NCBI RefSeq assembly: GCF_000023925.1
Contig: NC_013169.1
Coordinates: 1,860,001 to 1,924,000 of the forward strand
Length of the DNA: 64,000 nt
Source: Kytococcus sedentarius DSM 20547
Lineage (GTDB): Bacteria > Actinomycetota > Actinomycetes > Actinomycetales > Dermatophilaceae
Direction of reading: 5' to 3'
The position numbers and the translations under genes are program-made. How positions within the stretch are numbered: the first letter of the stretch is position 1; each line of letters opens with the position of its first letter. The notes beneath the pieces are model-generated. The model did not search any database and had not been told where the DNA came from. It was given only the letters and a program-made list of their open reading frames with translations. This document shows positions 37,502 through 46,484 of the stretch, one piece after another.

Positions 37502-38317
37502 TCAGTCGCGCCCGACCATCCCGTCGCGGGCCTCGGCCAGGCGGCGCGAGACGGTGCCATCGATCACGTCGTCCGCGATCTCGATGCGGACGCCACCGAC
37601 GACGTCCGGGTCGATGACGGTGTTCAGCGTGATGTCACGGCCGTACTGCTTGGCGAGGGCGACCCGCAGGCGCTCCTGCTGGTCGTCGCTCATCTCCACG
37701 GCCGTGTGGGCCACGGCCGTGAGCCGCTCGGCGCGGGCCGCGGCGATCTCGCGGTAGGCCCGCAGGGCCAGGTCGAAGCGCAGCGACTTCGCGCCGCCCA
37801 CCGCCTGGCGGACCAGGCGCAGGGTCTCGGGTGCCACCTTCGAGCCGAGGATCTTGTCCACGAGCTCGGACTTGGCCTCCCGGTCCACCCGACGGTCGGT
37901 CAGCGTGGACCGCAGCTCGGCGTGGTCGGTGAACTGCTGCTCCACCGCGAACAGCTCGTCGGTGACGCGCTGTCCGTTGCCCGACCGCTCGGCGGAGTCG
38001 AGGACGGCCTCGACACCCAGGCGGATGATCGCCTCCCCGAGGTCGCCCTCGGTGCGCCAGCGCTGGCTGGCGGCGGTGTGGACGACGGTGCGGGTGGGCT
38101 CCGACGCGGACGCGAACACCTTGGCCGCCAGGCCTGCCCGGTCCTCGCCCTCACGGGTGGGGTCGGTCAGCGCCCGCCGCAGCTGTCCACTGTCGCCCAG
38201 GACCTCGGCCACGCCGAAGAGCTGGTCGGCCAGGTCCATGCCCTGCGCCCCGGCGCCGAGCTGCTGCTCGAGCGCCTGGCGGGTGGTGGTGTACGCACCG
38301 ATCGAAGTCCCCTGCAT
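37502..38317 (-). CDS. atpH: ATP synthase delta subunit
   Basis: A 271-residue subunit of the peripheral stalk. The C-terminal OSCP-type signature is clear ([53 protein letters not shown]). It is about 90 residues longer than E. coli delta because the N-terminal half is enlarged, normal for actinobacteria. The start shares a base with the atpF stop (TGATG), indicating coupling. Confidence 0.94.
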   Translation of the reverse strand: MQGTSIGAYTTTRQALEQQLGAGAQGMDLADQLFGVAEVLGDSGQLRRALTDPTREGEDRAGLAAKVFASASEPTRTVVHTAASQRWRTEGDLGEAIIRLGVEAVLDSAERSGNGQRVTDELFAVEQQFTDHAELRSTLTDRRVDREAKSELVDKILGSKVAPETLRLVRQAVGGAKSLRFDLALRAYREIAAARAERLTAVAHTAVEMSDDQQERLRVALAKQYGRDITLNTVIDPDVVGGVRIEIADDVIDGTVSRRLAEARDGMVGRD

Positions 38318-38895
38318 CAGCGGGCCTTGCCGGTCGCGCTCGCGGAACCCGACTCGAGCTCGCTCAGGAAGCGGTCGACCAGACCCTTCTGGCGGGTCTC
38401 GTCGGTCAGCGACTCACCGACGATGCGGCCGGCCAGGTCGGTCGAGAGACGGCCGACCTCACCGCGCAGCTGGACCTGGGCCTGCTGGCGCTCCGAGGCG
38501 ATCTGCTTCTGGGCGGTCTCCAGGACCCGGGCGGCCTCGGCGTCAGCCTGCTGACGCTTCTCCGCACGGATGGCGTCGCCCTCCTCGCGAGCCTTCTCAC
38601 GGATGGCGTTGGCCTCCGCGCGAGCCTCGGCGAGCTGCGACTCGTACTTCTGCTGGGCAGCCCTGGCCTCGGCCTCGGCCTCCTCGGCACGAGCCATGCC
38701 ACCCTCGATGGCGTCACGGCGCTCGGCATATGCCTTCTCCATGGCCGGCACGAAGAACTTGCTGGCCACGTAGTAGACGATGCCGATGGCGATGAGACCG
38801 AAGATGAGCTCGGGCAGGTACGGGATCAGCGCGTCGGTGCCGGAACGACCGGCCGCGTGCTCCTCGCCCTCAGCCAGCACACTCAGGTTGTGCAC
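38317..38895 (-). CDS. atpF: ATP synthase F0 subunit b
   Basis: A 192-residue peripheral-stalk subunit with a membrane helix (IPYLPELIFGLIAIGIVYYV) followed by a long charged coiled coil (AEERRDAIEGGMARAEEAEA-like, EAEARAAQQKYESQLAEARA, and on to the C-terminus). It is translationally joined to atpH and lies 70 bp after atpE. Confidence 0.95.
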   Translation of the reverse strand: MHNLSVLAEGEEHAAGRSGTDALIPYLPELIFGLIAIGIVYYVASKFFVPAMEKAYAERRDAIEGGMARAEEAEAEARAAQQKYESQLAEARAEANAIREKAREEGDAIRAEKRQQADAEAARVLETAQKQIASERQQAQVQLRGEVGRLSTDLAGRIVGESLTDETRQKGLVDRFLSELESGSASATGKAR

Positions 38896-38965
38896 GGTGT
38901 CTCCTTCAACGGATTCAACAGGGGGTGTGGATCGCCGGGGCGGTCCACGTGGTGACGCGGATCCG

Positions 38966-39169
38966 TCAGAGGATGAAGGTCAGCACGAAGCCCAGGATGG
39001 CCAGCGCCTCGGCGATGGCCATACCCAGGATGGCGATCGGCTGCAGGAGCGAGCGGGACTCGGGCTGGCGAGCCACACCGTTGATGTAGGCGGCGAAGAT
39101 CAGGCCGACGGCGATGGCCGGGCCGATGGTGGCGAGACCGTAACCGACGAGGTTCAGCGAGCCTTCCAT
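38966..39169 (-). CDS. atpE: ATP synthase F0 subunit c
   Basis: A 67-residue hairpin of two membrane helices: [20 protein letters not shown] and [20 protein letters not shown], joined by the polar loop ARQPES. The proton-binding Glu lies in [10 protein letters not shown], at the site targeted by diarylquinolines in mycobacteria. ATG 39169 ([10 protein letters not shown]) follows AGAGGAAA; an upstream in-frame extension is unlikely. Confidence 0.96.
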   Translation of the reverse strand: MEGSLNLVGYGLATIGPAIAVGLIFAAYINGVARQPESRSLLQPIAILGMAIAEALAILGFVLTFIL

Positions 39170-39302
39170 GGATTTCCTCTTTCCTTGTGTCCCGCGCGGT
39201 CCTTCCACGCGGGGCGGGTTCAGTGGGTGGTGCTCTTCAGTTGTGCGTCATGCAGCGTGTGGGCGGGGTGGTCCCCGCGGTGTGCCCGGTGGGCGGTGGT
39301 GC

Positions 39303-40088
39303 TCAGTGGTCCTCGGAAAGCGACGAGCCGATGTAGCTGGCCGACAGGAGGGTGAACACGTAGGCCTGCAGACCCTGGATCAGGATCTCGAAGACGGTCA
39401 TGAGCAGACCCATGATCCAGGAGCCAGCGCCGGCGATGGCCAACAGCGGGCCCGAGTTCACCAAGAACCAGCCACCCATGATGAACAGCACCAGGGCCAT
39501 GTGGCCGGCGAGCATGTTGCCGAAGAGTCGCAGCGCGAGCGTCAGCGGCTGGGTGATGGTCTTGGAGACGAACTCCAGCAGGAAGACCATGGGGACGATC
39601 GGCTTGGGCAGCCCAGCGGGCACGAAGGTCTTGAGGTAGCCGACCAAGCCGTGCTTGCGGATGCCGACCACGTTGTAGACCACGTACACGATCAGCGTCA
39701 GCACGATCGGGAAGGCGATGGACGCCATCGTGGGCATCTGCACCGGGGGGATGACGCCCATCAGGTTGTTCACCAGGATGAACACGAAGAGCGAGAAGAG
39801 CAGCGGCACGAACGGCTTGAACTTCTCACCGCCGATGAGGTCGCGGGCGATGCCGTTGCGCACGAAGTCGTAGATGCCCTCGGTGACGAACATGCCCTTC
39901 GAGGGCACGACCGCGGCGCGCTTGGCGGCCCAGAGCATCCAGGCACACAGGCCCGCGGTCACGAGCAGGGCCACCAGCATCTGCCGGGTGAAGGCGTAGC
40001 CGCCCACCTCGAACAGGGGGAGCCAGAAGTCGTTGGTGCTCGGCGAGTGGAACTCGACGTCCGCCAACAAGGCCGGTGCGTGGCTCAC
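39303..40088 (-). CDS. atpB: ATP synthase F0 subunit a
   Basis: A 261-residue membrane subunit with five to six helices. The essential Arg is in LTLALRLFGNMLAGHMALVL, and VFEILIQGLQAYVFTLLSAS YIG region carries the second half-channel residues. N-terminal EFHSPSTNDFWLP is typical. It is first of the core F0/F1 genes, 160 bp after the small AtpZ-like gene. Confidence 0.96.
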   Translation of the reverse strand: MSHAPALLADVEFHSPSTNDFWLPLFEVGGYAFTRQMLVALLVTAGLCAWMLWAAKRAAVVPSKGMFVTEGIYDFVRNGIARDLIGGEKFKPFVPLLFSLFVFILVNNLMGVIPPVQMPTMASIAFPIVLTLIVYVVYNVVGIRKHGLVGYLKTFVPAGLPKPIVPMVFLLEFVSKTITQPLTLALRLFGNMLAGHMALVLFIMGGWFLVNSGPLLAIAGAGSWIMGLLMTVFEILIQGLQAYVFTLLSASYIGSSLSEDH

Positions 40089-40248
40089 GTGTTACTCCTC
40101 CACGGGGTCAGGGGTCCCGACCCCGATCTCGTGCGCCGATGCACGGGGTCAGACGGCGTCGAAGCACTTGTTCGTCATCACCGCCCGGGTGTTCGAGCCC
40201 CTCGGGGCCCACCTGCGGGCAGGTCGAACCAACGATGCTTCGTCGTTG

Positions 40249-40512
40249 TCAGGCGTCACCATACCTGAGGATGAGCACGTACATGGACAATCCCACCCCG
40301 GTGAGGATCGACACCGGCATCAGCCACCTCCAGCCGGTGGCCCACTCGAGCACCCAGCCCAGGCCCGCGAAGGCCGCGATGCTGGTGAGCAGCGTGGCCA
40401 GGACGGCCATGCCGAGGTCCGCGCCGCGACTGCTGCCGCCGCGCCAGGCCTCTTTCTCCCACTCGCCCTCCGGCTCGTCGTCACCCACCCAGGGGCCCTT
40501 GTACTCAGCCAC
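40249..40512 (-). CDS. AtpZ/AtpI-type small membrane protein
   Basis: An 87-residue protein with a hydrophilic, Trp/Glu-rich N-terminus (GDDEPEGEWEKEAWRGG) and two membrane helices (LGMAVLATLLTSIAAFAGLG and WRWLMPVSILTGVGLSMYVL). Length, helix layout and position ahead of atpB match the AtpZ/AtpI group of putative F0 assembly or cation-handling proteins. It overlaps the preceding gene by 8 bp. Confidence 0.75.
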   Translation of the reverse strand: MAEYKGPWVGDDEPEGEWEKEAWRGGSSRGADLGMAVLATLLTSIAAFAGLGWVLEWATGWRWLMPVSILTGVGLSMYVLILRYGDA

Positions 40513-40963
40513 GACCTGCCCCCTCGGCGGCGTCGTCGTGGCTCACCGCGGCGTCGCCCACACCGGGAGCACCGGGATCCACGAACACCATCGCGTGGCG
40601 GCCGGCGACGTAGCCCTGCACCACGCCGGCCTGCCAGGCGATGACGGCGAGCCCACCCACCAGGGCGAACACGAGACCGTCGGACCACGGCACGAGGAAG
40701 ACCGCAGCGGCGAAGATGCCGACCTGCAGGAAGAAGACCAGTAGCGCCATCGGCACCACCAGGGCCGGCGCCCCGTCCAGCACGGTCCGCACCATCACCA
40801 GCCCGGCGGTGAGCACCATCATCGTCACCAGGCAGACCCCGGCCGCGGTCACCGCACCCTCGGGGCCACGGGTCCACAGCGCGGTCGGGACGGACACGGC
40901 CAGCACCAGCAGCGAGGCCAGCGGGCCACGCACCAGCATCAGGCGCCACGGGTCACGGTTCAC
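40505..40963 (-). CDS. atpI: AtpI-like four-helix membrane protein
   Basis: A 152-residue protein with four hydrophobic segments (LASLLVLAVSVPTALWT, AAGVCLVTMMVLTAGLVMVR, ALLVFFLQVGIFAAAVFLVP, GLVFALVGGLAVIAWQAGVV) and a soluble acidic tail. Position between the WecA-type gene and atpB, and topology, fit ATP synthase protein I, which assists c-ring assembly. The GTG start at 40963 overlaps the upstream stop (GTGA). Confidence 0.75.
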   Translation of the reverse strand: MNRDPWRLMLVRGPLASLLVLAVSVPTALWTRGPEGAVTAAGVCLVTMMVLTAGLVMVRTVLDGAPALVVPMALLVFFLQVGIFAAAVFLVPWSDGLVFALVGGLAVIAWQAGVVQGYVAGRHAMVFVDPGAPGVGDAAVSHDDAAEGAGRG

Positions 40964-42066
40964 GAGCCTCCTCCGTGGGCGACGTGCCGCCGCGGCACCA
41001 CCCAGGTGACCAGGGCCGCCAGCACCACCAGCGACACCAGCAGCAGCAGGGCGGCCCACTCCGGGGCGAAGTTGAAGGCCAGCACTCCCCCGGCGACGCC
41101 ACCGGCCCACAGGTACATGGTCAGGACGGCCGACCGGTGGGAGTGGCCCAGCCGCAGCAGCTGGTGGTGCAGGTGGCGCGCATCGGCGTCCCACGGCTTC
41201 TGCCCGGCCCGGGTGCGCCGTACCACCGCCAGCACCATGTCCACCAGCGGCACGGCGATCACGGCCACCGGCAGCGCCAGCGGCAGCACCACCGCGGCGG
41301 TCTGCGAAGGCGTCCCCACGGCGGCGGGGTCCACCGTGCCGGTCAACGAGATGGTGGCTGCGGCGACCAGCAGCCCCAGCAGCAGCGACCCCGCATCACC
41401 CATGAACAACCGGGAGGGGTGGAAGTTGTGGGGCAGGAAGCCGGCGCACACCCCCACCAGGACGGCCGTGATGAAGGTGGCCGTCGAGAACACGTTCGGG
41501 GGGTCGTAGGTGTGCGAGAGCTCGTAGCTCCACACGAAGAAGGCCGCCGAGGCGATGCCCACCATGCCCGCCGCGAGTCCGTCCAGACCGTCCACGAAGT
41601 TCACCGCGTTCATGGTGGCCACGACCAGCAGGATGGTCAGCGCCAGCGAGACCGGGCCCGGCAGGACCGTGTAGCCCTGGATGGGGAGGCTCACCAGCGT
41701 GACGCCGAACGCTGCCAGCACCGTGGCCGCCGCGAGCTGTCCTCCGAGCTTGAGCGCCCAGTGCAGGTCCCACCGGTCGTCAGCCGCCCCCAGCAGGCTG
41801 ACCACGACCGCGGCCAGCAGGATCCCCTGGATCTGGGTGTCGGCGAAGATCTGGCTGAGGTAGGGCAGGCGCGCGGCCATGAGCGTCGCCGCGAGCAGAC
41901 CCGCCAGCATCGCCAGTCCCCCCAGGCGGGGCTTGGGCATCACGTGGACGTCGCGGCCGCGCACCGGTGTGATCGCCCCGGCGCGGATGGCGAACCAGCG
42001 CACCAACGGTGTGATCGCGAAGGTCACCGACCCGGCGATGAGCATGATGAGGAGGTATTCACGCAC
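40960..42066 (-). CDS. wecA: undecaprenyl/decaprenyl-phosphate N-acetylglucosaminyl-1-phosphate transferase (WecA/TagO type)
   Basis: A 368-residue polytopic enzyme starting a lipid-linked cell-wall polymer by moving GlcNAc-1-P from UDP-GlcNAc to polyprenyl phosphate. Motifs: MPKPRLGGLAMLAG, LGAADDRWDLHWALKLGGQL (DD), TMNAVNFVDGLDGLAAG, FMGDAGSLLLG, and the carbohydrate-loop RHLHHQLLRLGHSHR. In actinobacteria the linked polymer is the arabinogalactan or teichoic-acid linkage unit. It is conserved next to the atp operon, with a 4-bp overlap with the AtpI-like gene. Confidence 0.93.
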   Translation of the reverse strand: MREYLLIMLIAGSVTFAITPLVRWFAIRAGAITPVRGRDVHVMPKPRLGGLAMLAGLLAATLMAARLPYLSQIFADTQIQGILLAAVVVSLLGAADDRWDLHWALKLGGQLAAATVLAAFGVTLVSLPIQGYTVLPGPVSLALTILLVVATMNAVNFVDGLDGLAAGMVGIASAAFFVWSYELSHTYDPPNVFSTATFITAVLVGVCAGFLPHNFHPSRLFMGDAGSLLLGLLVAAATISLTGTVDPAAVGTPSQTAAVVLPLALPVAVIAVPLVDMVLAVVRRTRAGQKPWDADARHLHHQLLRLGHSHRSAVLTMYLWAGGVAGGVLAFNFAPEWAALLLLVSLVVLAALVTWVVPRRHVAHGGGS

Positions 42067-42097
42067 CGAAGGACACCTCCTGGGATCGGGCAGGGGT

Positions 42098-42130
42098 CAG
42101 CGGCCGCCGCATCGGGTGCGGCGGCCGCTG
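42098..42130 (-). terminator. hairpin terminator after glyA
   Basis: A perfect 14-bp stem CAGCGGCCGCCGCA (42098-42111) / TGCGGCGGCCGCTG (42117-42130), loop TCGGG, five bases downstream of the glyA stop. It separates glyA from the wecA-atp genes. Confidence 0.8.
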
Positions 42131-42135
42131 GTCCC

Positions 42136-43413
42136 TCAGCGCTTGTATGCGGGGAACTCGGCGGTCAGCTGGTCGACCTGGGCACGGATCTCGCGGGAGA
42201 CGGCTCCCTCGCGGTCCCCGTCGCCCTGGGTGACGGCCTTGGCGATGAGGTCGGCGATGGTCTGCATCTGCTCGACACCCATGCCCTGGGTGGTGACGGC
42301 CGGCGTGCCCACACGCACGCCGGAGGCGAGCATCGGGGGCGCCGGGTCGAACGGGATGGTGTTCTTGTTGAGCACCAGGCCCGCGGCGTCACAGCGCGCC
42401 TCGGCATCCTTGCCGGAGACGCCCAGCCCCTGCAGGTCGTGCAGCGACAGGTGGGTGTCGGTGCCGCCGGAGATCGGCCGCAGGCCGTGCTCCCCCAGCG
42501 CGCCGGCCAGCTTCTTGGAGTTCTCCACCACCGCGGCGGCGTACTCCTTGTAGGCCGGCTGCATGCACTCGTGGAAGTTGACCGCCTTGGCGGCGACGGC
42601 GTGCATGAGGGGGCCACCCTGCATCATCGGGAAGACGGCCTTGTCGATCTTGCTGGCGTGCTCCGCCTTGCAGACGATCGCGCCACCGCGCGGGCCGCGC
42701 AGCACCTTGTGGGTGGTGAACGAGACCACGTCGGCGTGGGGCACCGGAGAGGGGATCACGCCACCGGCGACCAGGCCGATGAAGTGCGCGGCGTCCACCC
42801 AGAAGATGGCACCGACCTCGTCGGCGATGGCACGGAAGCGCTCGAAGTCGATCAGGCGCGGGATGGCCGAGCCGCCCGCCAGGATGATCTTGGGGCGGTG
42901 CTCCTTGGCCAGGCGCTCGACCTCGTCGTAGTCGATGTGCTCGGTCTCGGCGTTCACGCCGTAGTGCACGGCGTTGAACCACTTGCCGGAGAAGCTCACC
43001 TTGAACCCGTGGGTGAGGTGGCCACCATGGTCGAGGCTCATGGCCAGGATGGTGTCGCCGGGCTTGGCGAACGCGCCGTAGACGGCCTGGTTGGCCGAGG
43101 CCCCCGAGTGCGGCTGCACGTTCGCGTGGTCGGCGGCGAAGAGCTCCTTGGCGCGGGCGATGGCCAGGTCCTCGGCCTTGTCGACCTCGGAACAGCCGCC
43201 GTAGTAGCGCTTGCCGGAGTACCCCTCGGCGTACTTGTTGGAGAGCGTGGACCCCAGCGCCGTCAGCACGGCGGGGCTGGTCTGGTTCTCGCTGGCGATG
43301 AGCTGGATGCCCGTCCGCTGGCGCTCCAGCTCCGAGAGCAGGATCCCTGCCATCTCGGGGTCCTGCTGCTCCAGCATCGCGTAGTCCGGACCGAAGAAGG
43401 GGGTCTCGCTCAT
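42136..43413 (-). CDS. glyA: serine hydroxymethyltransferase
   Basis: A 425-residue PLP enzyme interconverting serine and glycine with tetrahydrofolate, the main one-carbon source. Family blocks: LELIASEN-type region (IQLIASENQTSPAVLTALGS), NKYAEGYSGKRYYGGCSEVD, NVQPHSGASANQAVYGAF, and the PLP lysine in VVSFTTHKVLRGPRGG. The ATG overlaps the end of the sua5 gene (ATGA), so it is expressed with it. Confidence 0.97.
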   Translation of the reverse strand: MSETPFFGPDYAMLEQQDPEMAGILLSELERQRTGIQLIASENQTSPAVLTALGSTLSNKYAEGYSGKRYYGGCSEVDKAEDLAIARAKELFAADHANVQPHSGASANQAVYGAFAKPGDTILAMSLDHGGHLTHGFKVSFSGKWFNAVHYGVNAETEHIDYDEVERLAKEHRPKIILAGGSAIPRLIDFERFRAIADEVGAIFWVDAAHFIGLVAGGVIPSPVPHADVVSFTTHKVLRGPRGGAIVCKAEHASKIDKAVFPMMQGGPLMHAVAAKAVNFHECMQPAYKEYAAAVVENSKKLAGALGEHGLRPISGGTDTHLSLHDLQGLGVSGKDAEARCDAAGLVLNKNTIPFDPAPPMLASGVRVGTPAVTTQGMGVEQMQTIADLIAKAVTQGDGDREGAVSREIRAQVDQLTAEFPAYKR

Positions 43414-44732
43414 CGTGTGCTCCTGTCGTCGTTGACGGGGTCGTTCGGCGCGGCGTCCTCCACCGCGTGGGCGTCGTGCGCCCGGCCACCGTGCAGCCTA
43501 CGCGCCGGGCTGTCCTGCACCTCGTGACCAGCGGTGTCCACGCCGACGACGTCGAACTCCTGGCCCACCGGCACCGCGACGGTGCGCAGGGTGGAGGCGG
43601 TGGGCTGGTGCACCTGGGCCACCCCGTCGTCCTGGATGGGGTGGGCGTCGCCCCGCTCGGCGTCCGCACCGGGGGCGTGCTCCGCCTCCCGTGCGGCCCC
43701 CGGCTCGTGGGCAGCGTCCGCGGGGTCTGCGGGCTGCGCCCAGAGGCTCGTCGCACCGGTCGAGCGGCCGGGACCGGCCGGGGTGGTGGGAGTGGTCGGG
43801 GCGTCCGTCTCGCCGCCGGCCCGCTCGCGCCGCTCCAGCTCGGCCAGCCAGGCCTCGTGCTCGGCCTCCTCGCGGCGCCCGGCCTCCTCGTCCTCGTCGT
43901 CGATCTCGTCGCCGATGACGGGCACGTCGTCCGGGCTGCCCACCGGGGCCTCACTGGTGGGGCCCTCACCGGTCGGTCCCCCGTCACCGGCGGGGGCCGG
44001 GGTCGTGGAGCGACCGGCGGCCTTGAGCTCCTTCTCCAGGGCCTCCCGGTCGGCGGCGGGCTCGGGCTCGGCCGGCGAGAGCCGCAGGTGCACGTCGGGG
44101 CCGATCACCTCCTCCAGGCGCTCCACCGACAGCGCCCCCAGGCGCAGGATCACGGGGCTGGGGCGGGTGCAGTCCACGATCGTCGAGGGTCGGTTGCCCG
44201 CGGTGGGGCCGCCGTCCAGGTAGACCTCCACCGCCGACCCGAGCTGGGTCGCGGCCTCCAGCACCGAGGTGGCCGCCGGCTGACCGGTGACGTTGGCACT
44301 GGTCACGGCCAGCGGGCCGGTGCGGGTCAGCAGCCGCAGGGCCAGGTCGTGGTCCGGCATCCGCAGGGCCACGGTGCCGTTGGTCTCCCCCAGGTCCCAC
44401 TGCAGGGAGGGCTGCGCCTGCACCACGACGGTGAGCGGTCCGGGCCACAGCTCGCGGATGAGCGTCTTGACGTAGGGCTGCAGGGAGGTCGCCAGCCCGT
44501 CGACGGTGCGCACCGAGGGCACCAGCACCGGCGGCGGCATGGCGGCGGAGCGCTGCTTGGCGGCCAGCACGTTCGGCACGCCGTCGGGGTGGAAGGGGTC
44601 GGCAGCGACGCCGTAGACGGTGTCGGTGGGCATCACGATGACACGCCCCTCGCCGAGCGCCTCGGTCGCGGCGCCGAACGCCTCGTCACGCTGCTCGTCC
44701 GTGGGGTCGGTGCAGTCGAACACCGGGCTCAT
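43410..44732 (-). CDS. sua5: L-threonylcarbamoyladenylate synthase (Sua5/YwlC/YrdC) with a long disordered C-terminal extension
   Basis: Makes threonylcarbamoyl-AMP for the t6A37 modification of ANN-decoding tRNAs. The YrdC core occupies residues ~10-210: VIVMPTDTVYGVAADPFHPD, KQRSAAMPPPVLVPSV, LIRELWPGPLTVVVQAQPSL, TGPLAVTSANVTGQPAATSV, RPSTIVDCT. The remaining ~220 residues are Ala/Asp/Glu/Pro/Thr-rich without a recognisable Sua5 domain, and end shortly before glyA. Such a long tail is unusual. A start near 43900 for a separate protein is not supported by an RBS. Confidence 0.9.
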   Translation of the reverse strand: MSPVFDCTDPTDEQRDEAFGAATEALGEGRVIVMPTDTVYGVAADPFHPDGVPNVLAAKQRSAAMPPPVLVPSVRTVDGLATSLQPYVKTLIRELWPGPLTVVVQAQPSLQWDLGETNGTVALRMPDHDLALRLLTRTGPLAVTSANVTGQPAATSVLEAATQLGSAVEVYLDGGPTAGNRPSTIVDCTRPSPVILRLGALSVERLEEVIGPDVHLRLSPAEPEPAADREALEKELKAAGRSTTPAPAGDGGPTGEGPTSEAPVGSPDDVPVIGDEIDDEDEEAGRREEAEHEAWLAELERRERAGGETDAPTTPTTPAGPGRSTGATSLWAQPADPADAAHEPGAAREAEHAPGADAERGDAHPIQDDGVAQVHQPTASTLRTVAVPVGQEFDVVGVDTAGHEVQDSPARRLHGGRAHDAHAVEDAAPNDPVNDDRSTR

Positions 44733-44815
44733 GCCTGTCCTCCTGTGTGGGCTCGGGGCAGTCTGTCACGCGCGGGCGATCGCCCCGGAATCCCAGCCGG
44801 TGCGAGGATCGGCCC

Positions 44816-45517
44816 ATGACCCCGGAACGCCGACCGAGCACCCGCGACCCCCGCTGGACCGACCGGGCCCTCGGGGAGGCCGAGGTGCGGGAGGCCGCCC
44901 AGACCGCCGCCCACCTACTGCGGTGCAGCCTGGAGGAGCTGGACCTGCGCGGCACCGAGCTGTCCGGCACCACCTTCGAGGAGTGCTCGGCGGTCGGCAG
45001 CCGGTTCGACCACGCCACCGCCGACGGCGTCACCGTGACCGGGGGCAGCTGGACCGGCACCCGGTGGGAGGGCGCCGACCTGTGCGACGCCCGGTTCGAT
45101 GCGGCGGACCTCACCAACGCGGTGTTCGACAAGGCCTTGCTCACCGGCGCCAGGTTCACCGGCAGCCGCCTGAGCGGGGCCAGCCTGCGGGAGACGCGGG
45201 GCATGGGCTTCACCCTCAGCGGCGGGACGGCCTTCGCCGTCGACCTGACGGGGGCCGGGCTCTCCGGCAACGCCTTCGCCGGGGCGCGCCTGACCGATGC
45301 GGTGCTCCGCGGCACCGACCTGCGGGGCGCCACCTTCGACGGGTGCGACCTGCTCGGCGCGGAGATCGAGGGCGCGGACCTGGTCGGGGCGGACCTGCGG
45401 GCGGCGGGGCTGCCGGAGGACCTCCCCCTGACGGCTCTGGGGGGTGCCGTGCTGACGCCGGGTCAGCTCTCCCGGTTGGCCGCCGCCCAGTGGGGCATCG
45501 TCGTCGCGGAGGTCTGA
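44816..45517 (+). CDS. pentapeptide-repeat protein
   Basis: A 233-residue protein whose central 170 residues repeat A(D/N)LxX-like pentapeptides: ELDLRGTELSGTTFEECSAV, ADLCDARFDAADLTNAVFDK, LLTGARFTGSRLSGASLRET, VLRGTDLRGATFDGCDLLGA, IEGADLVGADLRAAG. These form a right-handed beta-helix. Some relatives (Qnr, MfpA) mimic DNA and protect gyrase from quinolones; nothing here proves that. It lies on the plus strand inside a minus-strand translation/housekeeping string, an apparent insertion between prmC and sua5. Confidence 0.88.
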   Translation: MTPERRPSTRDPRWTDRALGEAEVREAAQTAAHLLRCSLEELDLRGTELSGTTFEECSAVGSRFDHATADGVTVTGGSWTGTRWEGADLCDARFDAADLTNAVFDKALLTGARFTGSRLSGASLRETRGMGFTLSGGTAFAVDLTGAGLSGNAFAGARLTDAVLRGTDLRGATFDGCDLLGAEIEGADLVGADLRAAGLPEDLPLTALGGAVLTPGQLSRLAAAQWGIVVAEV

Positions 45518-45554
45518 CCACCCCGGCGGCGCGCTGTGGGGCGTGCAGGCGGGC

Positions 45555-46481
45555 TCAGCCGCGGCCGGGCCAGCGCGCCTCGACCACCCGGGGACGGCCG
45601 GCGAGGTCGAGGTGGTCGGCCAGCTGGTCGAACCCGATCTCCTCCAGGGCCCGGGGCAGCGACTCCCCCTGACTGTCGTCGTGCTCCATGAGCAGCCAGC
45701 CCCCGGGGCGCAGCAGGACGCGAGCGTGCCGCGCCAGCTCCACTGGCAGGACGAGCCCGTCGGCCGATCCGCCGTAGAGCGCCTGCCGGGGGTCGTGCTC
45801 GCGGGCCTCGGGCTCGAGCGGCTCCGCGCCCTCGGGAACGTAGGGAGGGTTGCTCACCACGACGTCCACCAACCCTTCCCGGTCGACGAACTCCTCCCGC
45901 GCATCGCTCACCCTGAGGTCGACGGTCACCCCGACGGCCTCGATGTTCCGCTCGGCGTACTCGGCCGCCCGGGGGTCCTGCTCCACCGCGCGCAGGGTGG
46001 CGGTGGGCACCGCCTGCCCCGCCTCGGCCCGGTCCGCCAGCCGCCGGGCGAGCCCCAGCACCACGGCCCCGCTGCCGGTGCAGAGGTCCACCACCTCGAC
46101 CTGCGCCTCAGGGCCAGCCCCACCGGCGAGCGCCAGCACCCGCTCGGCCGCGAGCTCCACCAGCAGCTCGGTCTCCGGCCGAGGCACGAACACCCCCGGC
46201 CCCACCTCGAGCCCCAGCCCGGCGAACCAGGCGGTCCCGGTCACGTGCTGCAGGGGCTCCCGGGCCTCCCGCCGCTGCACGCCGGCCTCGAAGCGTTCCC
46301 TCCGCGGGTCGTCGCCGGCCAGCGCGTGCCCCAGTAGCACCCGACGGTGCAGCTCCCCCGGCTCGCAGTCCAGGGCGTGGGCGAGCAGGGCGGCGGCGTC
46401 GGCCGCGGGGCTCGGGCACCCCGCATCGGCCAGGCGGGTGGTGGCGGACCGCAGCAGGGCGTCCAGGGCGACCGGCTCCAC
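45555..46481 (-). CDS. prmC: peptide chain release factor N5-glutamine methyltransferase
   Basis: A 308-residue SAM-dependent enzyme methylating the GGQ glutamine of release factors. SAM motif VVDLCTGSGAVVLGLARRLA, catalytic NPPY in VVVSNPPYVPEGAEP, and the helical N-terminal substrate-binding domain are visible. An insert DRAEAGQAVPTATL follows motif I. It begins three bases after the prfA stop, its substrate gene, so they form one unit. Confidence 0.95.
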   Translation of the reverse strand: MEPVALDALLRSATTRLADAGCPSPAADAAALLAHALDCEPGELHRRVLLGHALAGDDPRRERFEAGVQRREAREPLQHVTGTAWFAGLGLEVGPGVFVPRPETELLVELAAERVLALAGGAGPEAQVEVVDLCTGSGAVVLGLARRLADRAEAGQAVPTATLRAVEQDPRAAEYAERNIEAVGVTVDLRVSDAREEFVDREGLVDVVVSNPPYVPEGAEPLEPEAREHDPRQALYGGSADGLVLPVELARHARVLLRPGGWLLMEHDDSQGESLPRALEEIGFDQLADHLDLAGRPRVVEARWPGRG

Positions 46482-46484
46482 GGC

